Source of the DNA: an uncultured Candidatus Saccharibacteria bacterium | GTDB lineage: Bacteria > Patescibacteria > Saccharimonadia > Saccharimonadales > UBA4665 | Assembly: GCA_946482575.1 (NCBI GenBank) | Contig: CAMLRZ010000024.1 | Coordinates: 1-9,212, forward strand | DNA length: 9,212 bases | Direction of reading: 5' to 3' | Shown: positions 3,263-9,212 of the stretch, piece by piece | Layout: each line of letters opens with the position of its first letter | How positions within the stretch are numbered: the stretch's first letter is position 1 | Translations under genes and position numbers: made by a program | Notes under the pieces: generated by a model | Databases searched by the model: none | The model's input: only the letters and a program-made list of their open reading frames with translations | What the model was told of the DNA's origin: nothing

Positions 3263-5872
3263 CTAGTTTCGGAAGTCCCACTTTTGGGCGGCGGTGCCGT
3301 TACAGGTCCAGAGTTGGATTTGCGTCCCATTCCCTGTGCGTGATTGGTAGTCATCCAGGCACAGGTTTGCGTGAGGATTAATAATAGTATGGTTTGTGGT
3401 ATTTACCTTCCAAACCTGGGCGTCGGTACCGTTACACTGGTACAGCTGCACGATAGTTCCGGGCTTAGTGCCTGATTGCTGTGCATCCAGGCAATAGCCG
3501 TTAGCATTTTTGATTGCCCCGTTGGGCTGCAAAGCCCACTTTTGGGCGGCGGTGCCGTTACAGGTGTACAATTGAATTTTATTGCCGTTAGCCTTGGTAT
3601 TGTATCGGTTATCGATACACTTGGCGGCAATACCTTTGATAGCGGTAAAATTGGTGTTGGGCTGCGGCGCGGGTGGAGTTGGCGTGGCAACTACGGGCGT
3701 TACAATCTCGAGCGCCGCCAGTTGAGGTGAGCCGGTAACTCCGACAAACTTCAGATCCACCGCATTTTGCGTTACTGTAACAGTGGTTTGCTCGATATCG
3801 GCTTTATTGGCACCTACTTTGGCTGCAATGTCAAAATTAGTAAGCCATGGCTTACCGTTGACCTGCACATTAAAGACACGGCAACCGGCCTTTGCGCAGC
3901 CATCATAGATCTCGGCAAAGTGAAGTTTCAGAGTGTACGTACCGTTGACTACGGGCAAGTGATAGCTAAATGCGCCCCAGCGCTCGTCTTGATACAATGC
4001 AGCGTCGTTAGTACCAGCAATTGCCCGACCTTTCGCCTGATTGTCGGTGCTGCCACCGGTGGCATCAACATCTGCCAGCCACGTATTGCCGGCAGTATCT
4101 TTATAGGCACCGCCACCTGCATTGATCCTTACCGGCACGGTTAATTGAGTCGGCTGGGGAGTCGTTGGTGGTTGAGCGACAGTAACGGTAACGCGGCAAT
4201 TTTGACTTGCCACTGGAATCTGGCTGCCGTTAACCGCAAAGGTGACGGTGACGCTAGCGGTGTAGGTGCCTGGCGTAGCGTAGGTGTGCTGTATGGTCTT
4301 GCTGCCCGTAACAGGCGCAGTCTGATCGCCAAACGTGTAGTTATAGCCGCTAATGGTGGCACCGTTGGCTGCAGCAGCATTCGTGGTAAAGGCGTATGTC
4401 TTTTGGTCCGATCCCAACTGCGCCGTCAGACTATTACAAGTATACGTAGGTGCAGGGGGTGGTGGCGTAGTAGTCACCTGTCCGTCATTGAGCACAAAAG
4501 TAGTTACCGAGTACGGTGGCAAACCGTAACTTAGCAGGTCTGTAACGTTTGCAATGGCTGTCTTGCGGGCTGGTGGATCAAACGGTGCGGCTTTATTAGT
4601 CTGCCAAACATCAGCAGTACCGCCCGCAAATCCCGTCAGCTTCAAAGTAAGTGGCTGTGTGACCTGAGGGTCTTTGTTGATTACAACTATGTTCTTGCCA
4701 TTATTTGACGCGTATATTTCAACATTATTCAGCGTTGTACTGGCGTCAACCATGGTTGAACCAAAGCCCCTAAATAAGTTACCGCCTGTAAACATCTCTA
4801 GGCCATAATAAATTGGCATTGGATCAGTAATTTTACGACCATAGCGTGTTGCCGCGTCAGTTTTTTCAAACGTCAACCCTAGGGGGCCGTTTAGGTCTGC
4901 GTATTGATGTCCGCGGCCGCCGGCTTTAGTAATATGGCCCGCAACACTGGCTCCCCAGACCGTATTTACAGCTTGGTAAAACCTATCGTCACCCTGCCAG
5001 CCGTTAAAACCATCTTCTGCCCGCCATGACCAGTTATATTCGCCCACCTGCACTTCAATTTGGCTGGCACGAGCAGGGACGTACTGGGAAATCGCTTGTT
5101 TAACCTGCGTCACTTCTTTTTCCCAGTCGCCCGTTTGCGACAGTGCAGTTGCCTCACTTAAAAAGCTGCCTCCCATGGCGTAATGGTGAAAGTCTATGAT
5201 ATCTACCGTATGACCGGCGCACTGCAAAAAGGTGTTGATGGTATTACTGTCAAAGTACGCCCACGCCGGCCCTGCGACCTTGATCGTTGGGTCTACGGCC
5301 TTCATTTTTGCGGCGGTAGCGGTAAATAAATCACAATATGTTTGGATTGACATACCGCCATTACCTGGCTCGTTGCCAATCACCCACACTTTTACCGGAT
5401 TCGCTGCGCCGCTGGCTGGCTTGTTAAAATGGCGTACCAAATTAGCAGCATCGTCAGGTGTAAAATTATTGTCTGCTGAGCCACCGATCACAATTTGAGG
5501 CTCCGCGCCCATATTTTTGATGCTCGATACCCAGGTATCTCCTGAGCCCGCAGGATGGCCTCCGGCGCTCGATTGTATGTTGCCGCCGTTCCACTGCAGC
5601 GGAACACGATAATAGCCAGCCTTTAAATTAGCGAGTGCGGTTCGCTGAGACGCGTTATTTATAATGCCCGTGTTGTTCTCGCCATACGTTGAGATAGTGC
5701 TCGAGAACGGCTTGGTGGCCAAGGCAACAGTTGTTTTAGTAAAATCCACACTACCATTTGGGGAATCAGCTAACGTAAAAAGCGCTACCGAAGCGCCTAC
5801 AATAGCAAATACAGCAACTGCCACGTACTGGCGCCAGTACTGGCGAAGGCGCACGCTCGTCATAAATTTCAT
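3263..5872 (-). CDS. Secreted multi-modular glycoside hydrolase (clan GH-A-like) with PKD, malectin and ricin-type lectin modules
   Basis: An 869-residue exported enzyme. Residues 1-36 are a basic N-terminus plus a hydrophobic segment (about 17-35), a signal peptide or anchor. Residues 45-460 look like a clan GH-A (beta/alpha)8 hydrolase: VWVIGNEPG places a likely acid/base at E168, DFHHYAM lies at 227-233, and VQVGEYNWSW places a likely nucleophile at E278. The family (GH39/GH79/GH44-like) is uncertain. After a proline linker comes a PKD-like domain (477-565), then a malectin-like domain (579-724), a second proline linker, and a ricin-type beta-trefoil (741-869) with three QxW-type repeats (AQKW, AQVW, AQKW). 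It would cleave extracellular polysaccharide, with the last two modules binding sugars. ATG 5872 has AGAGGA 6 nt upstream. Confidence 0.85.
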   Translation of the reverse strand: MKFMTSVRLRQYWRQYVAVAVFAIVGASVALFTLADSPNGSVDFTKTTVALATKPFSSTISTYGENNTGIINNASQRTALANLKAGYYRVPLQWNGGNIQSSAGGHPAGSGDTWVSSIKNMGAEPQIVIGGSADNNFTPDDAANLVRHFNKPASGAANPVKVWVIGNEPGNGGMSIQTYCDLFTATAAKMKAVDPTIKVAGPAWAYFDSNTINTFLQCAGHTVDIIDFHHYAMGGSFLSEATALSQTGDWEKEVTQVKQAISQYVPARASQIEVQVGEYNWSWRAEDGFNGWQGDDRFYQAVNTVWGASVAGHITKAGGRGHQYADLNGPLGLTFEKTDAATRYGRKITDPMPIYYGLEMFTGGNLFRGFGSTMVDASTTLNNVEIYASNNGKNIVVINKDPQVTQPLTLKLTGFAGGTADVWQTNKAAPFDPPARKTAIANVTDLLSYGLPPYSVTTFVLNDGQVTTTPPPPAPTYTCNSLTAQLGSDQKTYAFTTNAAAANGATISGYNYTFGDQTAPVTGSKTIQHTYATPGTYTASVTVTFAVNGSQIPVASQNCRVTVTVAQPPTTPQPTQLTVPVRINAGGGAYKDTAGNTWLADVDATGGSTDNQAKGRAIAGTNDAALYQDERWGAFSYHLPVVNGTYTLKLHFAEIYDGCAKAGCRVFNVQVNGKPWLTNFDIAAKVGANKADIEQTTVTVTQNAVDLKFVGVTGSPQLAALEIVTPVVATPTPPAPQPNTNFTAIKGIAAKCIDNRYNTKANGNKIQLYTCNGTAAQKWALQPNGAIKNANGYCLDAQQSGTKPGTIVQLYQCNGTDAQVWKVNTTNHTIINPHANLCLDDYQSRTGNGTQIQLWTCNGTAAQKWDFRN
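3277..3565. repeat. 31-bp direct repeat in the lectin coding region
   Basis: An identical 31-bp sequence occurs at 3277-3307 and 3535-3565, encoding the end of the first and third QxW repeats (CNGTAAQKW). Identity at the DNA level beyond what the protein needs points to recent duplication or gene conversion between beta-trefoil subdomains; the middle repeat has diverged. Confidence 0.8.
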
Positions 5873-5905
5873 GAAATGTCCTCTTTATTTGAAATGCTTA
5901 TCTGC

Positions 5906-5935
5906 AGTATACGGTTAAGCTTATTTTAAAGTCAA
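5906..5935 (-). promoter_or_regulatory. Promoter of the glycoside hydrolase gene
   Basis: On the minus strand TTGACT (5930-5935), an 18-nt spacer and TATACT (5906-5911). The predicted start near 5899 leaves a short leader of about 26 nt with a good Shine-Dalgarno. Confidence 0.75.
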
Positions 5936-5958
5936 ATAACGAGGAACTATGCAAAAGA

Positions 5959-6489
5959 TTAGGCTTCGGGGGCCAGCAAAACGCCGCCTTTGGCCACTGT
6001 AAAATCGGTACACATTGATCGATTAAAGCAACACGGTCGACGAATGTCGTGCTTCAGTTTAGAGAGCATGACTTCCACATGTTTGGCACGCGTGTCGGGA
6101 TTATTGGTTGCACGAACCCATCGGATCCAATCCCATCGAGCCATAGGCGTAATACTTTGCCAGATTTTGTAGCCTTCAGGGTCATGCGCCAAGCCTTCTT
6201 GCATGTCTGCGGGAATTTCAGGCTCTTGCCACTCTTTGGTGGGCTCAATCTCCATTACTATCTCGTCGTCCAGCTGTATTTTTGCGGCATCGCGCAGCCG
6301 CGCATCAACCTTAAGCCAGTGGCTGCCACGTCCATCAGGCTCCAAGACGCCCCAAAACGGATAGCCTTGCAGGGTGCCTTTAATTGCAACCATCCCGCGG
6401 GACGGCAATGGCGCACTAGCCTCTTTTGGCAGCACCAGCAGTGTTGTTTGACCAATCTTGATCAACTTTGTTTTAAACGCAATGCTCAT
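5959..6489 (-). CDS. DUF1905 / YdeI-OmpD-associated family protein
   Basis: A 176-residue cytoplasmic protein. Residues 3-82 fit DUF1905 (FKTKLIKIGQTTLLVLP, then RGMVAIKGTLQGYPFWGVLEPDGRGSHWLKV). Residues 88-148 fit the OmdA/YdeI-like module: EPEIPADMQEGLAHDPEGYKIWQSITPMARWDWIRWVRATNNPDTRAKHVEVMLSKLK. The C-terminus RRPCCFNRS is a common ending in this family. Members have been linked by annotation to peptide or bacteriocin resistance, but the biochemical role is not settled. The ATG at 6489 is preceded by a perfect extended -10 only 6 nt away and has no Shine-Dalgarno, so it should be leaderless. The beta-helix gene ends 28 nt upstream. Confidence 0.85.
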   Translation of the reverse strand: MSIAFKTKLIKIGQTTLLVLPKEASAPLPSRGMVAIKGTLQGYPFWGVLEPDGRGSHWLKVDARLRDAAKIQLDDEIVMEIEPTKEWQEPEIPADMQEGLAHDPEGYKIWQSITPMARWDWIRWVRATNNPDTRAKHVEVMLSKLKHDIRRPCCFNRSMCTDFTVAKGGVLLAPEA

Positions 6490-6495
6490 GCGGTC

Positions 6496-6504
6496 ATTAT
6501 ATCA
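6496..6504 (-). promoter_or_regulatory. Extended -10 promoter, leaderless DUF1905 gene
   Basis: On the minus strand TGATATAAT (a perfect TGnTATAAT) ends 6 nt before the ATG at 6489. The whole promoter fits in the 28-nt gap after the preceding stop. No convincing -35 is visible. Confidence 0.7.
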
Positions 6505-6517
6505 TTTGACGTATCTT

Positions 6518-8626
6518 CTATGGAGTAATCGTACACTGGAACAAGCGGTAATCTTCGGCAACCGTGCCAGCCGTAATGCTCGCCGGCAAATCAGCTTGGC
6601 CGGCTACAAGACCACATAGTCGAGGAGGCAGCGCGGCATCGGCACCAGACACCGTCATACCAGTAATTGTCGGCGGGGTTGTTCCGGTGAATAATACTGC
6701 TACCGCGTAGCGAGTACCCTTTACTTTTGCGAATGGGGTCGTGAGCGCCTTCAAGCATGGACTGTAGGCATCGTCAAAAATCGTGACATCGTTTGCCGAA
6801 GCCGCCAATAGCGTCAAATTTCCTCCGCCATCTACGCTATAGACTCCCATTCTAGCCAGTGTCGTGCCAACAGCTGGCGTGGCGTCGGTAAGCATGCGGA
6901 TATTATTAATCGTCTCTGTTTTGCGCGCCGTAAAGTATGTTAAGTGCACCGATCCAGCATCAAGGCTTTGCGCGCCAATAGAATTCAATCGAGGCAATAC
7001 TTCTTCGCCAGTAGTAATAGCGTTGCCATTATAAATGTCGGTCGATGGAACGTTTGTGGCGGTTACCGTTCCGGCAACTGTTACATTATTTGCGAATATT
7101 GCCGTATCCAGCTGATTATAAAAAAGTGTGCCCTGTTTGGTGCCGGTATATGGCGTTATCGAGGTCTCGAGCATAGCACTAATAGCGTTGATCCCCGTAT
7201 TGCCCGCCCCATACACCACCGCCGTAGTAATGGGCAAATTAGCGCCCGACGGAAATTGCGAGTTTGACCCCACCAGCGTGATGGCCGCTTCTTGCGCGTT
7301 AGCCATCGCCAGAATTACTCCGCCGGTATTATTCGCCTGCACATGCAACGCGATATCTTTGTTCACATTAGTACTGGAACCACCAATGGAAACGACGCTG
7401 TCTAAGATATGCGTTGTGCCGGTTACTTCAAATGCCTGAATATTCATAGAGATATTTGAGGCAAAGTTGTTGATAGTTACGCCGTCGGAACCACCCCCTG
7501 AAGCACCGCAAGTATCCAATAAAAGCTTGGCGTACGATATTTGATTACCACCGTTAATCGCCACCCCTGTTAAGCAGCCAATAGCATATGCGTAGTTAAC
7601 GGTCGTGTCACTGCCTTGATTATGGTAGATACCGCGCACGCCACCTTTACAAAAGAAACCATTGATTTCAAAGTGATAACCCAAAAGTGCCAACGCATCT
7701 TGCGAGCGGCTCAGCCCACCACTTTCGGTAGCCGTGCCCACATGCCACAGGCGAATATTGCCGATGCGAATATGCGCTTGGTCGGTCGTAACAACACCTG
7801 CCTGCACACCAGTACCAAACAGACACTCTACCTGCAAATTGCTGCTCATGGCATACGGATTCATAATGATGACCGGCTGATACCGATCACTTAACATGTT
7901 AACTATCATGCCCGGGCCGTCCAGATCTACACCGCTGGGAATAGTAAGCTGCGAGGCAACAATATAGCCACCCTGATTGGCTTGAGCGGGCAAAAGTACT
8001 CGTCCCACACCCAGACCAATCGGCTGGTTAGGTCCTACTGTGGTGTCAGAACCCGCCAGCGTTGCGGCGGTAAAAGCAGCCGTAATAGCCGCGCTGTCAT
8101 CAGTACCATACAACAGGTACGCTCCCGCGCCACTGGCCGTAAGGCCGGCATTGGCACTCAAAGTTATCTGCGTGGCGGACCCTACCGAAGCAATAGTAGT
8201 GATCGTACCGGCACCATCTTCGGTAAAGACCACCGCCGATTTGCCTATGTCAGCGTTGGTAAACGATGCACCGCTGGCCGTAACAGTAGGGCTTCCTGCG
8301 GTAGCTGTAACGTTTCGCACGCGAGTTGCGTCGCCTCGAGCACCATAGTCCATGACATTAAAAACCAACGCACCTTCGTCCACTTTTTCTGCCAGGTCAG
8401 CAGCCAGGCCTGTAACTTGGCTCTGTGGAATTGCTGGCAAATAACTGAGCGCTAGCTGCGAACTGCCGTCCAGGGGTGCATAACCGTTTGCGGCACCCTT
8501 GTTTACCGTCCGCTCTACCCCACTAATGTTGTGGGTGCCGTCCGGATTATGCTCAACGTCCAAAAAGTCGTTAAGAACGCTTCCCCAATCTCCGGTGTCG
8601 CCGCCCACAGTCGGTAATCGTGCCAT
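6518..8626 (-). CDS. Tail-fibre-like right-handed beta-helix protein
   Basis: A 702-residue protein. The N-terminus (LPTVGGDTGDWGSVLNDFLDVEHNPDGTH, 4-32) and NGYAPLDGSSQLALSYLPA (47-65) are motifs of phage tail-fibre type proteins. Residues 88-180 (FNVMDYGARGDATRVRNV ... LLYGTDDSAAITAAF) begin a pectate-lyase-3-like fold, followed by a right-handed parallel beta-helix to about 530. A C-terminal domain (about 540-702) looks like a beta-sandwich of the kind that ends tail fibres. No catalytic residues can be assigned. There is no signal peptide or membrane segment, so export or particle attachment is unexplained. The ATG at 8626 has AAAGG (8635-8639) 8 nt upstream. It could be a glycan depolymerase or adhesin. 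No other phage genes are nearby. Confidence 0.8.
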   Translation of the reverse strand: MARLPTVGGDTGDWGSVLNDFLDVEHNPDGTHNISGVERTVNKGAANGYAPLDGSSQLALSYLPAIPQSQVTGLAADLAEKVDEGALVFNVMDYGARGDATRVRNVTATAGSPTVTASGASFTNADIGKSAVVFTEDGAGTITTIASVGSATQITLSANAGLTASGAGAYLLYGTDDSAAITAAFTAATLAGSDTTVGPNQPIGLGVGRVLLPAQANQGGYIVASQLTIPSGVDLDGPGMIVNMLSDRYQPVIIMNPYAMSSNLQVECLFGTGVQAGVVTTDQAHIRIGNIRLWHVGTATESGGLSRSQDALALLGYHFEINGFFCKGGVRGIYHNQGSDTTVNYAYAIGCLTGVAINGGNQISYAKLLLDTCGASGGGSDGVTINNFASNISMNIQAFEVTGTTHILDSVVSIGGSSTNVNKDIALHVQANNTGGVILAMANAQEAAITLVGSNSQFPSGANLPITTAVVYGAGNTGINAISAMLETSITPYTGTKQGTLFYNQLDTAIFANNVTVAGTVTATNVPSTDIYNGNAITTGEEVLPRLNSIGAQSLDAGSVHLTYFTARKTETINNIRMLTDATPAVGTTLARMGVYSVDGGGNLTLLAASANDVTIFDDAYSPCLKALTTPFAKVKGTRYAVAVLFTGTTPPTITGMTVSGADAALPPRLCGLVAGQADLPASITAGTVAEDYRLFQCTITP

Positions 8627-8649
8627 ACTCTCAGCCTTTAACTATTTTT

Positions 8650-8658
8650 ATTGTAACA
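8650..8658 (-). promoter_or_regulatory. Extended -10 promoter of the beta-helix gene
   Basis: On the minus strand TGTTACAAT matches TGnTATAAT with one mismatch. The predicted start near 8644 gives a leader of under 20 nt that still includes the AAAGG ribosome binding site. No good -35 is visible. Confidence 0.5.
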
Positions 8659-8694
8659 CTTATGCTTATACAATTCTTATTTTTGCATCGCTTC

Positions 8695-8703
8695 TGGCAT
8701 ACT
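8695..8703 (+). promoter_or_regulatory. Possible -10 of the leaderless GH1 gene
   Basis: TGGCATACT is an imperfect extended -10 ending 6 nt before the ATG at 8710, the same spacing as the other leaderless genes here. No Shine-Dalgarno precedes the ATG. A weak TTCTTA lies 18 nt upstream. Confidence 0.4.
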
Positions 8704-8709
8704 AAAGAT

Positions 8710-9212
8710 ATGTCATATCCAAAGGGTTTTTTATGGGGAGCAAGCACTGCAAGTCATCAGGTTGAAGGCGGCACGCACAATCAATGGAGTGAATGGGAGC
8801 AAACGCAAGCACAGCAGCTGGCTGCCGGGGCCCAAAAACGCTTAGGATGGCTGCCGAACTGGGAGTCCATAGCATCACAAGCGACTGATCCGCAGAATTA
8901 TCTTTCGGGCAACGGAGTGGAGCATTTTGCCCGTTACGAACAGGATTTTGACCTGCTGCGGGATCTCAATATGAACGCATACAGACTTGGTATTGAATGG
9001 TCGCGCCTAGAGCCTACGCCTGGCACCTGGGACGACGCAGCCATTGAGCACTATCGCCAGGTGCTGCAGGCGCTCAAAAGGCGTGGCATCACCCCTGTTC
9101 TTACACTGTGGCATTGGACAATGCCTGTGTGGTTTACCCAAAAGGGCGGCTTTGAAAAGCGCGCCAACCTTGCTCACTTTGACCGGTATGTCCACAAGGT
9201 GTTAACAACGTT
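8710..9212 (+). CDS. GH1 family beta-glycosidase, N-terminal part
   Basis: The first 167 residues of a glycoside hydrolase family 1 enzyme; the gene continues past the right edge. Diagnostic segments are YPKGFLWGASTASHQVEGG (3-21, with the sugar-binding Q17), FARYEQDFDLLRDLNMNAYRLGIEWSRLEP (73-102) and the HW pair (H135, W136) in LTLWHWTMPVWF. In GH1 enzymes these residues line the -1 subsite; the acid/base NEP and the nucleophile motif lie beyond the window. It has no signal peptide, so it should act in the cytoplasm on beta-glucosides or beta-galactosides taken up by the cell. It diverges from the beta-helix gene across an 83-nt gap. Confidence 0.9.
   Translation, partial: MSYPKGFLWGASTASHQVEGGTHNQWSEWEQTQAQQLAAGAQKRLGWLPNWESIASQATDPQNYLSGNGVEHFARYEQDFDLLRDLNMNAYRLGIEWSRLEPTPGTWDDAAIEHYRQVLQALKRRGITPVLTLWHWTMPVWFTQKGGFEKRANLAHFDRYVHKVLTT

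Noticed and set aside
4145..4534. Long open frames antisense to the hydrolase and beta-helix genes (for example 4145-4534, 6049-6528, 7982-8455)
   Set aside because: They are opposite well-supported genes, have low-complexity or arginine/serine-rich translations, and lack ribosome binding sites; they are shadows of the codon pattern.
1..9212. tRNA, rRNA, CRISPR array, insertion sequence or integrase
   Set aside because: No cloverleaf, regularly spaced repeats, transposase motif or terminal repeats with target duplication were seen on reading both strands.

Overview
The window looks like a chromosome segment from a small-genome bacterium with the standard genetic code (TGA is used as a stop at 502-504 and 1229-1231). 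The gene families resemble those of Candidatus Saccharibacteria (TM7) and other Patescibacteria: an RNHCP zinc protein, DUF389, a secreted PKD/malectin/ricin-lectin glycosidase, and a beta-helix protein with a tail-fibre-type N-terminus. That placement is an inference from family composition; there is no rRNA or marker gene here to confirm it.

Layout. Two genes diverge at the left edge: a cut-off minus-strand gene (1-44) and a small four-helix membrane protein (112-504). A small HTH protein with a cysteine cluster (592-936) follows behind a strong promoter and converges on a minus-strand gene of unknown function (1229-1636). A bidirectional terminator and two large hairpins lie between them. 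Further right, on the minus strand, are a DUF389 membrane protein (1808-2461) and an RNHCP zinc protein (2496-2999), probably one operon read from 2999 leftward. Next, still on the minus strand, come a large secreted glycoside hydrolase (3263-5872), a DUF1905/YdeI-OmpD-type protein (5959-6489) and a long beta-helix protein (6518-8626). Divergent from the last is a GH1 beta-glycosidase (from 8710) that runs off the right edge.

The right two thirds form a carbohydrate-oriented region. The secreted hydrolase carries two carbohydrate-binding modules, the beta-helix protein looks like a glycan-binding or depolymerising fibre, and GH1 enzymes cleave small beta-glycosides inside the cell. Each of these genes has its own promoter, so they are neighbours rather than a proven operon.

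The most interesting signal is non-coding. The RNHCP gene is preceded by a leader of about 170 nt behind a near-consensus promoter. The leader begins with a domain closed by a 14-bp helix and ends in a hairpin plus U-run just before the ribosome binding site. The 5' arm of that hairpin can instead pair perfectly over 10 bp with a segment inside the upstream domain. This is the architecture of a riboswitch or attenuator, and I do not recognise the class. The unknown gene at 1229-1636 has a second strongly structured leader. Four genes appear to be leaderless, with a -10 element 6-8 nt before the start codon and no Shine-Dalgarno; the others have clear ribosome binding sites.
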